A stretch of 36,558 nucleotides of DNA from Calidifontibacillus erzurumensis (GTDB taxonomy: Bacteria > Bacillota > Bacilli > Bacillales > Bacillaceae_J): assembly GCF_013303125.1 (NCBI RefSeq), contig NZ_JABTTE010000030.1, forward strand, positions 1-36,558. The letters run 5' to 3'. The notes beneath the pieces were generated by a model that saw only the letters and a list, made by a program, of their open reading frames with translations, was not told the origin of the DNA and made no database searches. This document shows positions 1-11,761 of this stretch, piece by piece (within the stretch, counting starts at the first letter, position 1; every line of letters begins with the position of its first letter). Both the position numbers and the translations under genes were made by a program.

Positions 1-1
1 A

Positions 2-118
2 TTAGGACATAGCGACTCTAAAACTACATTAGATATATACACTCATGTCACTAAAAAAGCTCAAAAAAATGCAGTCCAAAAATTCGTTGCTTATATTGAT
101 GGAAATGATGAAGAATAA
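2..118 (+). CDS. Tyrosine recombinase (phage/island integrase), C-terminal fragment cut by the window edge
   Basis: Reading from base 2, 38 codons stay open and end at TAA (116-118). The peptide begins LGHSDSKTTLDIYTHV. This is the C-terminal catalytic box of phage-type tyrosine recombinases: LGH carries the second catalytic histidine, and the Tyr of the DIYTHV segment is the DNA-cleaving nucleophile. The start lies left of the window, so only the tail is visible. The gene points at the 3' end of ssrA and stops about 130 bp from it. Integrases of elements inserted in tmRNA genes usually sit in this position. Seen: the motif and the position. Inferred: that it belongs to an integrated prophage or genomic island extending leftwards. 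Whether the whole gene is intact cannot be told. Confidence 0.85.
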   Translation, partial: LGHSDSKTTLDIYTHVTKKAQKNAVQKFVAYIDGNDEE

Positions 119-190
119 CACTTTATTAAATGCCATTTTAAATGCCACATAATGAAATTAAATGACATTGAATGAAATAGATAAAATAAA

Positions 191-215
191 AAAACCCTTG
201 ATATTCAAGGGTTTT
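191..215 (-). terminator. Intrinsic terminator downstream of ssrA
   Basis: An 11-bp perfect stem (AAAACCCTTGA / TCAAGGGTTTT) with a 3-nt loop is followed on the minus strand by a T-rich run. It lies about 33 bp beyond the tmRNA 3' end. On the plus strand the same hairpin has a weaker T tail and could also stop integrase transcription. Confidence 0.8.
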
Positions 216-247
216 GACACTGTTTGAAATTCAGTGAAATTCATGTA

Positions 248-599
248 TGGAGACGGTGGGAGTCGAACCCACGTCCAAAAGCATCGCCACTTAAGCTTCT
301 ACGAGTGTAGTTGGCATATTAGGTTTTCGCCATCTCTTCCGCCTACCAACGGGCATCCAAGCGGCTAGTCTGATTCGTCTCTTCCCTCTCCCTCAGACGG
401 CGGGATCAGGCGTAAGCCCACTCAGTTTGAGACCCTTGCTCTCCACATGGGCGATGGAGGAAGGATCTAGCTGCGCAAATTAGGCAGCTAAAGCGTAATT
501 TTGTTTGCCAGTTATTATTAGGTTGCGTTTTTACGAGGCCGCGACCCCTCGACTCGCCGCTTAAGCTCGAACTACTCCTGTCGAATCCGTAGCGTCCCC
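248..599 (-). ncRNA. ssrA: tmRNA (transfer-messenger RNA)
   Basis: Rescues ribosomes stalled on broken mRNAs together with SmpB, whose gene lies just upstream. The 5' end (GGGGACG, base 599) pairs with the 3' CGTCTCC to form the tRNA-like acceptor stem. The T-arm motif GTTCGACTCCCACC and the 5' segment TACGGATTCGACAGGAGTAG are typical of Bacillus tmRNA. The internal reading frame encodes the proteolysis tag GKQNYALAA followed by TAA (480-509), ending in the usual ALAA degron. After the discriminator A (248) the DNA reads TACATGA, so the CCA end is not encoded and must be added after transcription. An integrase gene ends 130 bp beyond the 3' end, which suggests that this end is an attachment site. 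Confidence 0.95.
480..509 (-). other. tmRNA tag-peptide reading frame
   Basis: Codons GGC AAA CAA AAT TAC GCT TTA GCT GCC TAA give the tag GKQNYALAA; by family rule a first Ala comes from the charged tmRNA itself. The ALAA end is the usual ClpXP recognition signal, and clpP is in the same window at 18064-18654. The resume codon is placed by analogy with other Bacillus tmRNAs. Confidence 0.85.
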
Positions 600-674
600 A
601 TATTATAAAATATAAGGTACAGGATTAGCTGGCTTAAAAGCGTATGTTTTTTATTGATTTCCTTTACAATTCAT

Positions 675-702
675 ATTATAGCACAAAACTAATGGTTATC
701 AA
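675..702 (-). promoter_or_regulatory. SigA-type promoter for ssrA
   Basis: Minus-strand TTGATA (697-702), a 16-nt spacer, then TATAAT (675-680). A TG dinucleotide one base before the -10 gives an extended -10 element. It lies about 75 bp upstream of the mature tmRNA 5' end, so a leader must be removed, presumably by RNase P. Confidence 0.7.
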
Positions 703-732
703 CTGTAAACTTCTTAATAACTAACTAAAATT

Positions 733-1200
733 TTACAGTTTTTGACGTTCTCTAAAGGCGCGTTCAACTTCCCGTTTTGCTTCTTTCCGTTTCATATCTT
801 CCCGTTTATCATATTTCTTTTTACCTTTGGCTAATCCGATTAAAACTTTTGCGTAGCCATTTTTCAAATATATTTTTAATGGAATAAGTGAATAGCCTTG
901 TTCTTTTGTAATTCCAATGAGCTTTTGAATTTCCCGTTTATGAAGGAGCAGCTTACGTGTCCGCAACGGATCATGGTTATAACGGTTTCCTTGTTCATAA
1001 GGACTTATATGCATATTATGTAAAAACACTTCGCCTTTTTGAATTTTGGCAAAAGAGTCTTTCAAATTAACACGGCCCGCTCGAATTGATTTAATTTCCG
1101 TTCCTTGAAGGACAATGCCAGCTTCATATGTGTCTTCTATAAAATAATCATGATAGGCTTTTTTATTTTGTGCAATAACTTTCCCTTCACCTTTTGGCAT
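733..1200 (-). CDS. smpB: SsrA-binding protein SmpB
   Basis: Small basic RNA-binding protein that carries alanyl-tmRNA into the A site of stalled ribosomes. The start chosen is the ATG at 1200 ([12 protein letters not shown]), 155 residues. It has AGGAGGGGAG upstream with good spacing; a longer reading from 1224 has no ribosome binding site of its own. Family features are clear: the N-terminal beta-barrel with [21 protein letters not shown], the [11 protein letters not shown] segment, and a C-terminal Lys/Arg-rich tail ([19 protein letters not shown]) that forms the helix probing the mRNA channel. The length matches Bacillus SmpB (about 156). It lies between rnr and ssrA, the classical Bacillus order that groups trans-translation with the RNase degrading the released mRNA. 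Confidence 0.97.
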   Translation of the reverse strand: MPKGEGKVIAQNKKAYHDYFIEDTYEAGIVLQGTEIKSIRAGRVNLKDSFAKIQKGEVFLHNMHISPYEQGNRYNHDPLRTRKLLLHKREIQKLIGITKEQGYSLIPLKIYLKNGYAKVLIGLAKGKKKYDKREDMKRKEAKREVERAFRERQKL

Positions 1201-1376
1201 TGTTGAATCTCCCCTCCTAGACATTCCTTTTCTCTAGTATCTACTATAACAAATGCATAGTTTTCCGACTAGCGAGGCGCTGCCGCTCGAATTTGAACTT
1301 TCCATGAAGATTGCACGGGTCATCTAGATACAAACACTGGCTGACCCTCTTAAAGATGAAGCGGCAGCCCATCAAC

Positions 1377-3653
1377 TTATTTTTTCTTCTTTTTCTTCTT
1401 CTTTTTATGTCCTTTTTTAACGTGGTGATTGTTTTCTGGTTGTTTTTCTTTGTTTTTTCCTTTTCGGTGGCCACTTCCACTGTGGATCACTTTTGGCTTT
1501 TCTTTCCGTTCTGGTCTTCTTGACCCTTTCATGCCGACAATTTCAAAATCAACGATCCGTTCTTCTTTGTTGACGTTGACGACACGAACAGTGATTTCAT
1601 CGCCGATTCTAAAAATATTTCCGGTCCGTTCACCGATCATAGCATATCGAGATTCATCATAATGATAGTAATCATCGGTTAAGTAACTTACATGAACGAG
1701 ACCTTCAACTGTATTTGGAAGTTCAACAAACAAACCGAAATTCGTAATGGAGCTGATGATGCCGTCAAATTCTTCGCCGATCTTATCAAGCATAAACTCA
1801 GCTTTTTTCAGATCATCTGTTTCACGCTCAGCATCAACAGCCCGGCGCTCCATATTGGAAGAATGCTCAGCGATATCCGGAAGTTTTTCCCGCCAAGCTT
1901 GCTGCGTTTCTTCGTCCATTTTTCCTTCAAACAAATAAGTACGAATGAGACGATGAACAATTAAGTCCGGATAGCGGCGAATCGGTGATGTAAAATGAGT
2001 ATAAAAATCAGCTGACAAACCGAAATGTCCTAAACTTTCCGCATCATAGCGAGCTTGTTTCATCGACCGGAGCATGACAGTTGAAATGACCATTTCTTCC
2101 GGTGTGCCGCGGCACTCTTCTAAAATTTGCTGCAGGGCGCGCGGATGAACTTCGTTTGCGGTTCCTTTTACTACATAGCCGAAGTTTGTAATAAATTCAA
2201 AGAAACGGTTTAATTTTTCTTCTTTCGGATCTTCATGAACCCGGTAAATAAACGGTAAATTCATCCAATGGAAATGCTCAGCAACGGTTTCATTGGCAAT
2301 GAGCATGAAATCCTCAATCAATCGTTCAGCCGCGGATCTCTCGCGAATAACAACATCGGTCGGTTTGCCATCTTCATCAACCAACACTTTTGCTTCTTTA
2401 AAGTCAAAATCAATCGCACCGCGCTCAAATCTTTTTTTACGTAAAATTTCTGCGAGCTCATTCATTAAGAAAAACATCGGAACAAGCGGCTCATATTTTT
2501 CCATCAACTCAGGGTCTTTGTCAACGATGATACGATTAACATCGGAATACGTCATTCTTTCTGTCGTGCGAATGACGCTTGGGAAAATATCATGGGAAAC
2601 GACTTCGCCTTTCGGATTAATTTCCATTTCACAAGAAATCGTTAACCGGTCTACTTGTGGGTTTAAACTGCAAATACCGTTGGAAAGCCGATGAGGAATC
2701 ATCGGAATGACGCGGTCCACTAAGTAAATGCTCGTCCCACGTTCTAAAGCTTCCCGATCGATTGGTGTCCCTTCTTTAACGTAATAAGATACATCGGCAA
2801 TATGGACGCCTAATTTATAATTTCCGTTTTCAAGTTTCGTGACAGTAACCGCATCGTCTAAATCTTTCGCATCCGCCCCGTCAATTGTCACAATCATTTG
2901 ATCGCGCAAATCGCGGCGGTTTTGCAGTTCTTCTGGTTTAATTTCATCCGGAGTATTTTGTGCCTGTTCCAACACATCTTGCGGAAATTCTCTCGGAAGC
3001 TCGTATTTATAAATAATGGAAAGAATATCAACCCCCGGATCATTTTTATGTCCTAATATTTGGATGATTTCTCCTTCGGCACTCATACGGCCTTCCGGAT
3101 ATTTTGTTATTTTGACAACCACTTTGTGGCCATCAACAGCTCCATTTTTTGCATCTTTCGGAATAAAAATGTCGCTAGCAATTCTCTTATCGTCTGGAAT
3201 GACAAAGCCGAAATATTTATTGTCTACATAAGTGCCGACAATAGTCGTAACTCCACGTTCAATGATGCGGACGACTGCCCCTTCCGGACGACCTTCTTCT
3301 GGACGGCGATCAATGCGGGCCAATACAATATCCCCATGCATCGCACCTCTTAATTCAGAAGGTGGAATAAAAATATCATCTATCGTTTGATCAATAGCTT
3401 CTACGAACGCGAATCCTTTCGAATGGGCGATAACTTTCCCCTTCACCATATTCATACGTTCCGGCACACCATAACGATTCGTTCTCGTACGAATGACGAG
3501 CCCTTCTTCTTCCATATGGACGAGCGTTTTCACAAACTCTTTAAATTCTGAAGAATCGCTAATCCCAAATGCTTCTTCCAATTCTTTAATTGTTAAAGGC
3601 TTATACGATTCTTCCCGCATAAAGGATAACAGCCGTTCAATACGATCTTCCAT
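1377..3653 (-). CDS. rnr: Ribonuclease R, 3'-5' exoribonuclease
   Basis: A processive 3'-5' exoribonuclease able to degrade structured RNA, and also linked to removal of mRNA after trans-translation. It has 758 residues. Order of domains: an N-terminal winged-helix region (about 1-65), two cold-shock/OB domains (about 70-225), the RNB catalytic domain (about 245-570) with the metal-binding aspartates in [12 protein letters not shown], an S1 domain (about 625-705, [20 protein letters not shown]), and a very lysine-rich C-terminus that ends in a run of lysines. The ATG at 3653 follows AAGGAGTG. It sits 15 bp after the carboxylesterase gene and 176 bp before smpB, so est-rnr-smpB may be co-transcribed. 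The extreme poly-Lys tail is typical for RNase R but longer than in many members. Confidence 0.96.
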   Translation of the reverse strand: MEDRIERLLSFMREESYKPLTIKELEEAFGISDSSEFKEFVKTLVHMEEEGLVIRTRTNRYGVPERMNMVKGKVIAHSKGFAFVEAIDQTIDDIFIPPSELRGAMHGDIVLARIDRRPEEGRPEGAVVRIIERGVTTIVGTYVDNKYFGFVIPDDKRIASDIFIPKDAKNGAVDGHKVVVKITKYPEGRMSAEGEIIQILGHKNDPGVDILSIIYKYELPREFPQDVLEQAQNTPDEIKPEELQNRRDLRDQMIVTIDGADAKDLDDAVTVTKLENGNYKLGVHIADVSYYVKEGTPIDREALERGTSIYLVDRVIPMIPHRLSNGICSLNPQVDRLTISCEMEINPKGEVVSHDIFPSVIRTTERMTYSDVNRIIVDKDPELMEKYEPLVPMFFLMNELAEILRKKRFERGAIDFDFKEAKVLVDEDGKPTDVVIRERSAAERLIEDFMLIANETVAEHFHWMNLPFIYRVHEDPKEEKLNRFFEFITNFGYVVKGTANEVHPRALQQILEECRGTPEEMVISTVMLRSMKQARYDAESLGHFGLSADFYTHFTSPIRRYPDLIVHRLIRTYLFEGKMDEETQQAWREKLPDIAEHSSNMERRAVDAERETDDLKKAEFMLDKIGEEFDGIISSITNFGLFVELPNTVEGLVHVSYLTDDYYHYDESRYAMIGERTGNIFRIGDEITVRVVNVNKEERIVDFEIVGMKGSRRPERKEKPKVIHSGSGHRKGKNKEKQPENNHHVKKGHKKKKKKKKK

Positions 3654-3668
3654 CCCTTTTCACACTCC

Positions 3669-4409
3669 TTACCAATGAAGATGATGTAAAAACTGATAAA
3701 TATCGTTTTCCAACTCGTTTCGTTCTTTATCAAGTGTGATCACATGACCCGATTGTTCATACCATTTTAATTTTTTATGCACTGCTTGTACTTCGTTAAA
3801 AATGATTTCAGCGCTTTCAGTATTAACCATGTTGTCGTGGCGAGCTTGAACAACAAAAGTAGGTGCATAAATTTGATCTACATTCTGTCTGACATCAGCA
3901 ATGAGCTGCTGTAAGTCTTTTAGTGTTTTCATTGGTGTTTTTTGAAATTGTTCCATTTCTGCTTCAATCTGATCTTTTGTTTTTCCTTCTTTCCGTTTAT
4001 ATTCTCTAGCATAAGCAAGAATCCCTTTATACATCGTCTCTTCACTTTTTATATGCATAGGTGCACACATTGGTATAACAGCCACAACCGGCATAGTGTA
4101 TGCTAATTTTAAAGAGAACACTCCTCCAAGGGAAAGGCCGCAAACGGCAATCTTTTCATAGCCGTTCGTTTTTAAAAATTGGTAGCCTTCTAAGACGTCT
4201 TGCCACCAATTATCAGGACCTGTATGTACCAATTCTTCTGGCGGTACACCGTGCCCTTTATATAAAGGGGCATGACATGTGTATCCCTTGCTTTGCAAGA
4301 AACGCCCGAGCATTCTGACATCAGCCGTATTGCCTGTAAAACCATGAAGCAATAAAACGGCACGTTCCCCAGCTTCAAAAGTAAACGGTTTTGGTGGAAT
4401 GATCTTCAT
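3669..4409 (-). CDS. est: Carboxylesterase, Est30-type alpha/beta hydrolase
   Basis: Monomeric carboxylesterase of the Geobacillus Est30/YvaK family, which hydrolyses short-chain esters. With the ATG at 4409 ([18 protein letters not shown]) the protein has 246 residues, the family length of about 247, and an AAGGAG lies 11 nt upstream. A longer reading from 4463 adds 18 residues not expected in the family. The catalytic triad is visible as Ser93 (GLSLGG), Asp192 (ARHDNMV) and His222 (SGHVITLD). The oxyanion segment LLHGFTGN is at 21-28. No signal peptide is seen, so it is probably cytoplasmic. It lies between secG and rnr, as in related bacilli. The physiological substrate is unknown. Confidence 0.93.
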   Translation of the reverse strand: MKIIPPKPFTFEAGERAVLLLHGFTGNTADVRMLGRFLQSKGYTCHAPLYKGHGVPPEELVHTGPDNWWQDVLEGYQFLKTNGYEKIAVCGLSLGGVFSLKLAYTMPVVAVIPMCAPMHIKSEETMYKGILAYAREYKRKEGKTKDQIEAEMEQFQKTPMKTLKDLQQLIADVRQNVDQIYAPTFVVQARHDNMVNTESAEIIFNEVQAVHKKLKWYEQSGHVITLDKERNELENDIYQFLHHLHW

Positions 4410-4593
4410 AAAATGTAAATCTCCTTTTTCATATTCTTTACCAAATTGACCGTTCATAAGCAAATTGAACTGTTTTCCGTTGGAGGGATGTCCGCAGCCT
4501 ACGAAGTATGTAATAGATCAGCAGTGTATTTCTGTACAAAATAAATGCTTTGACACCCCTGGCTCAACACTTTTAAACTTTTCATATACGCAA

Positions 4594-4623
4594 AAACAGC
4601 AGGCGGAAAAACACCTGCTGTTT
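4594..4623 (-). terminator. Intrinsic terminator downstream of secG
   Basis: A 10-bp stem (AAACAGCAGG / CCTGCTGTTT), a 10-nt loop and a minus-strand TTTTTG tail, 71 bp after the secG stop. It separates secG from the esterase gene. Confidence 0.85.
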
Positions 4624-4693
4624 GAAAAAGCAATTTTGATGAAATAGAACCGAACGATCAAGCAGTTTTTCAAGACCCTCTTCAAAAGAACGA

Positions 4694-4927
4694 TTAAACT
4701 TCAAAATAAGTCACTGCAATTGATAAAATAAAGAACAAAATTGCCAAAACGATCGTTATTTTTTGTAATACAGCTTCCATCCCACGTGCTTTTTGCTTTC
4801 CGAAAAGTTGTTCCGCTCCACCGGAAATCGCCCCAGATAAACCATGGCTTTTGCCGGATTGTAATAAAACGACTACAATTAATCCAATCGATACTATAAT
4901 TAATAGAGTCACTGCTACAGCATGCAT
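4694..4927 (-). CDS. secG: Preprotein translocase subunit SecG
   Basis: Auxiliary subunit of the SecYEG channel. It has 77 residues with two transmembrane helices (about 2-23 and 53-75). They are joined by a conserved loop, [21 protein letters not shown], which is the family signature. Start choice: an in-frame TTG (4930) directly precedes the ATG at 4927. The ATG is preferred because GGGGG lies 8 nt before it and because Bacillus SecG also begins MHAV. It is transcribed alone, with its own terminator at 4594-4623. No clear SigA promoter was identified upstream. Confidence 0.95.
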   Translation of the reverse strand: MHAVAVTLLIIVSIGLIVVVLLQSGKSHGLSGAISGGAEQLFGKQKARGMEAVLQKITIVLAILFFILSIAVTYFEV

Positions 4928-5306
4928 CAATGATACCCCCTATTTCTTCCTACTAAGCAACTTCTATCGAACATGAATCCTTAAAAATTGCCGATTTTTA
5001 TTTTATTTTTTATGTTCTTACAGTTCTGACACGCATTCCACAATAATCCCACTTTATCATAACTTTTCAAGAAAAACAAGCGGAATCAAGGGGTTAAGCG
5101 TATTGGAGTTGAAGCGCCTTTTGAATAAACGCCCCTGACCCGACTGATCAAATTGAACTCTAAGTGAAAAAAGCAGCAATCAGGTCTAGGGCCGCACAAT
5201 TATCTTGTTGATTAGGAAATGAACATGTTCTTACTAGGTATCAATGATGAAATTCATATTTTGCGGTGTTTGCATCGTACCATTAAGGCGGATATCCATT
5301 GAAGCT
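4928..5306. other. Intergenic region with no supported gene
   Basis: The stretch between secG and khtU holds the secG ribosome binding site and presumably its promoter. A minus-strand open stretch around 5035-5150 reads like protein in places (QSGQGRLFKRRFNSN) but has no start codon and no family I recognise. No terminator hairpin for khtU was found. Confidence 0.5.
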
Positions 5307-6542
5307 TTAAAAATTTTGTTCTCCTGGAATTTTTATTTTTTTCTTTTTCGGAGGTGCGCTCCACTTGAAAATTTTATTTAAATATCCATAAATCTGTTTG
5401 CTTTCTTTAGCAAGGATCGGTCCCACAATTGCCAATATTAAAACATAGAGGGCTGTAAACGGCATTAATACTGGATTTAATCCGGCACTAACTCCTAAGT
5501 TTGCAACGACGATGGAAAATTCACCGCGAGCCATGATCGTTAAGCCAATGTTTGAGGAAGCTTTGTGAGACAAACCTGCTTTTCTTCCTGAAATCATTCC
5601 AGCAGTAAAGTTCCCAACGATTGTAAGGATTGCAGCGCCAAGTGCGAGCCAAACAGCATCTTTTAGTGTTGCAGGATCAATACTTAGACCAAAACTGAAA
5701 AAGAATACCGCACCAAAGAAATCGCGGAAAGGTACGACTAACCGTTCAATTCGATCGCGGTGCTCCGTTTCAGAAAAGACGAGCCCCAATAAAAGAGCGC
5801 CAATTGCTTCAGCAACATGAAGTGTTTCTGAAAAACCAGCCACAAAAAATAGAACCGCAAAAACAACAATGATAAATAATTCATTTGATTTGATAGCCAG
5901 CCATTTATTTAATAAAGGAGCACCTTTTTTGGCAATAATGAAAAATAGAAGCATATAACCTACAGAAATCAAAACAGAAGTGACAATGCCAAAGATGGAA
6001 GCAGAACCTGCCAATAACACACCTGACATTATAGTTAAGAATAAGGCGAGGAAAATGTCGTCAAATAAAATGATTCCGAGAATCAATTCGGTTTCGGGAT
6101 TGGCTGTTCTTTTTAAGTCAACGAGCACTTTTGCAACGATGGCACTAGAAGACACACTTAAAAGTCCTGCAATAATCAATGTCTCAATCCATGGCATTCC
6201 TGTTATAAAACCATACAATAACCCGAGGACAAAGTTGATCGCCACGTAAATCGTGCCGCCAACAACAATATTCCGGCCGGACTTCATAAGTTTTCCTACA
6301 GAAAATTCGAGCCCTAAATAGAATAATAGGAAAAGGACGCCCATCCGGCCTAAAAAGCTAATAATTTCATTGCTTTCAATAAAGGTTAAATCTAAGAATC
6401 CAATTTGAGGGGCATGGGGACCAACAAGCATCCCCAATACAATGAGGAATGGTATGATAGAAAACTTTAGCTTATTTGCAATAATAGCTCCAATAGCGAC
6501 AAGGACGAGTGCCGTACCAACCTCCAATACTAGATGATCCAT
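5307..6542 (-). CDS. khtU: K+/H+ antiporter membrane subunit, KhtU-like (CPA2 family)
   Basis: A 411-residue cation:proton antiporter of the monovalent cation:proton antiporter-2 type. It has about 12-13 hydrophobic segments, including LVLVAIGAIIANKLKFS and FGAVFFFSFGLSIDP; the latter is a conserved motif of Kef/KhtU-type transporters. In B. subtilis KhtU exports K+ under control of KhtT. Its ATG directly follows the khtT stop (TAGATG, no gap), with AGGGGGGAT inside the end of khtT serving as the ribosome binding site, so the two are translationally coupled. The C-terminus is short and basic (PPKKKKIKI) and carries no RCK domain; that role is supplied by the separate KhtT protein. Assignment rests on family resemblance and the gene pair. 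Confidence 0.88.
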   Translation of the reverse strand: MDHLVLEVGTALVLVAIGAIIANKLKFSIIPFLIVLGMLVGPHAPQIGFLDLTFIESNEIISFLGRMGVLFLLFYLGLEFSVGKLMKSGRNIVVGGTIYVAINFVLGLLYGFITGMPWIETLIIAGLLSVSSSAIVAKVLVDLKRTANPETELILGIILFDDIFLALFLTIMSGVLLAGSASIFGIVTSVLISVGYMLLFFIIAKKGAPLLNKWLAIKSNELFIIVVFAVLFFVAGFSETLHVAEAIGALLLGLVFSETEHRDRIERLVVPFRDFFGAVFFFSFGLSIDPATLKDAVWLALGAAILTIVGNFTAGMISGRKAGLSHKASSNIGLTIMARGEFSIVVANLGVSAGLNPVLMPFTALYVLILAIVGPILAKESKQIYGYLNKIFKWSAPPKKKKIKIPGEQNF

Positions 6543-7049
6543 CTATGCATCATCCCCCCTGCTTGAAGATAATAACTGTTGAATTAAGTCTTTGATTTGA
6601 TTTCTTTCTCCTGAGATTACTAGCGTATCACCTGCTTCAATTACTGTATCAGGCCCAGGGCTATGAGATTTTTTTGAATTTCTTTTCTTAACAGCGATCA
6701 CATTGATTCCATATTTATTCCGAATATCAAGTTCACCAATGGTCTTATTGATGACTGGAGCATTCGGTTCGACTTGATACCATTCAATAAGCAAATCATC
6801 AAAGGCAACTTCTACTGTTTCTAAAGCTTTCGGTTTGTAAATCATGCCGCCAAGAATGCCAGCAATTTGTCTTGCTTCTAGGTCGGATAATGTAATGCTG
6901 CTAACAACTTCATCATGATCATCTGCATCAAAATGATAAACTTCTCTTCGACCATCATCGTGAAGGATAATGACTAACTTTTCATCATTTTTTGTAATAA
7001 TTTCAAATTTGCATCCAATTCCAGGGAGTTCACTTTCTCTAATATTCAT
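6543..7049 (-). CDS. khtT: Antiporter regulatory subunit KhtT-like (RCK_C/TrkA_C domain)
   Basis: A 168-residue soluble protein that by family gates the KhtU antiporter. In B. subtilis the RCK_C domain binds c-di-AMP. The N-terminal half (about 1-70) is the KhtT-specific region beginning MNIRESELPGIGCKFEI. The C-terminal half (about 75-160) is an RCK_C/TrkA_C domain, ending with the typical ITVIEAGDTLVISGERNQI-like pattern (here DTVIEAGDTLVISGERNQI). The start is supported by AGGAGG 9 nt upstream of the ATG at 7049. The third gene of the B. subtilis operon, khtS, is not present upstream; an integrase gene lies there instead. Export of K+ by this pair would lower turgor or adjust internal pH. 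Confidence 0.88.
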   Translation of the reverse strand: MNIRESELPGIGCKFEIITKNDEKLVIILHDDGRREVYHFDADDHDEVVSSITLSDLEARQIAGILGGMIYKPKALETVEVAFDDLLIEWYQVEPNAPVINKTIGELDIRNKYGINVIAVKKRNSKKSHSPGPDTVIEAGDTLVISGERNQIKDLIQQLLSSSRGDDA

Positions 7050-7101
7050 CTTTAATACCTCCTAAAAATATAGATTATTGATTGAATGAAGGAATAAAAC
7101 A

Positions 7102-7665
7102 TTAGAGATTTACATCAATTTCTGTTCGAATTTTTTCATCTTTAGAAATCCCTATGTATTTTAGAGTTGCAGAAGGTGTGGCATGGTGAAAATGCTTTTG
7201 CAGAAGAGAGATTGCAACACCACGCTTATAGGCGTGATAACCGAAAGTTTTCCGCATCGTATTTGTGCCAATTTTCCCTTCAATACCAACATGTTTAGCT
7301 GCTTGATGAATAATCCGGTATGCTTGCTGGCGGGTAATTGGCTTGTTTGTTTTCGGAGATGGGAATAAGTAGTCGCCATCGTTTAAGTTTGCGGCTTCAA
7401 TATAATGCTGCAACGCTTGTTTCACCTTATTGTTTAAATAAACTTCATTGCTTTTTTTGTTTTTATAAGTAATGAAATAAAAATCTTTTACTTTCCCATC
7501 TGCTGACAATACGTCGGAAACTTTCATATCTAAAATTTCTGTAATTTTCAATCCTGTATTAATTCCAAACACGAAAAGCGCATAATCTCTCTCCGAATGT
7601 TTTTTTAAGTACTTTTTCATTGCATTAATTTGTTTAATGTCCCTTATCGCTTCTACAAACTCCAT
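7102..7665 (-). CDS. Small tyrosine recombinase/integrase-like protein with altered catalytic residues
   Basis: A 187-residue protein that consists almost entirely of a tyrosine-recombinase catalytic domain and lacks the usual N-terminal core-binding domain. The ATG at 7665 has AAGGGG 7 nt upstream. Catalytic boxes: box I reads GINTGLKITEIL, with Lys where family members normally have Arg. The box II region reads GTNTMRKTFGYH, with Asn where His is usual, but with the Arg retained. The later segment HHATPSATLKYIGI has the His and the nucleophile Tyr. So two of the conserved catalytic positions differ, and activity may be reduced or altered. The gene stands alone between khtT and eno with its own promoter. 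Short integrases of this kind occur in many Bacillus genomes; their role is not established to my knowledge. Confidence 0.82.
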   Translation of the reverse strand: MEFVEAIRDIKQINAMKKYLKKHSERDYALFVFGINTGLKITEILDMKVSDVLSADGKVKDFYFITYKNKKSNEVYLNNKVKQALQHYIEAANLNDGDYLFPSPKTNKPITRQQAYRIIHQAAKHVGIEGKIGTNTMRKTFGYHAYKRGVAISLLQKHFHHATPSATLKYIGISKDEKIRTEIDVNL

Positions 7666-7682
7666 ATCATTTCCCCTTCATT

Positions 7683-7724
7683 CATGTTACTTAATTATAT
7701 TATAGACTAATATTAAGTAACATG
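7683..7724. repeat. Perfect 13-bp inverted repeat over the integrase promoter
   Basis: CATGTTACTTAAT (7683-7695) and ATTAAGTAACATG (7712-7724) are exact inverted copies separated by 16 bp. The right arm fills most of the -35/-10 spacer and touches the -35, and the left arm lies just downstream of the -10. This placement fits an operator or a recombinase binding site. The 16-bp spacing is longer than the 6-8 bp of classical tyrosine-recombinase crossover sites. Confidence 0.85.
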
Positions 7725-7727
7725 CAA
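7699..7727 (-). promoter_or_regulatory. SigA-type promoter for the small integrase gene
   Basis: Minus-strand TTGCAT (7722-7727), a 17-nt spacer and TATAAT (7699-7704), about 34 bp upstream of the integrase start. It is embedded in the inverted repeat 7683-7724. Confidence 0.75.
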
Positions 7728-7875
7728 AGAAAATGCTCCCACACGAAAGGAAAGGATTCAATTTTTTGAATGTGACGAGCAGAAGACCGTTTTCACGAAA
7801 TCAACAACGTATGAAGGAAAAACCGAATTGAAACTTAGAATGAGAAAGGGGCGCTCATTTTTTAGACATAAAAAA

Positions 7876-7901
7876 GCGGCGGAATCTATAGATCCCGCCG
7901 T
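7876..7901 (-). terminator. Intrinsic terminator of the glycolytic operon, after eno
   Basis: A GC-rich stem (ACGGCGGGATC / GATTCCGCCGCT, one mismatch) with a short loop and a minus-strand TTTTTT tail, 20 bp after the eno stop. Confidence 0.88.
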
Positions 7902-7920
7902 TTACTTTTTCGTTAATCAA

Positions 7921-9228
<1,308 letters not shown>

Positions 9229-9403
9229 TTAAATTATTTCGTTTTTTTGGATCGATCCGTTTTTAAAAAAACTTGTGCAGGAAAAAATCCTCGGTGGTGC
9301 GCGCTTCTCACCTTGGAAAATACGAGATTTGTCCCGCTGTTTCCTGCCTATCTTTGACAAAAAGAAAGTCGTCAAAGGGCTGAATTGAAATATTTAGAAT
9401 TCA

Positions 9404-11708
<2,305 letters not shown>

Positions 11709-11761
11709 TTAAAATTTCCTCACCTTAACTTACTTGGATGGGGAAAAGAAGTGCCCTTTAA

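Noticed and set aside
225-243. Direct repeat TGAAATTCA-G-TGAAATTCA next to the ssrA end
   Set aside because: It might be a recombinase arm site, but two 9-bp AT-rich copies alone do not support that.
1279-1368. GCTGCCGCT / AGCGGCAGC inverted repeat between rnr and smpB
   Set aside because: The arms are 72 nt apart with no T-run, so it is not a terminator, and no other role is supported.
1244-1480. Lys/Arg-rich 78-codon frame at the rnr/smpB junction
   Set aside because: It overlaps the end of rnr in another frame; the basic composition comes from the lysine-codon tail of RNase R.
9340-9400. CTTTGAC/GTCAAAG hairpin between gpmI and eno
   Set aside because: No T-run and a 12-nt loop; too weak for a terminator, and no promoter was found for eno alone.
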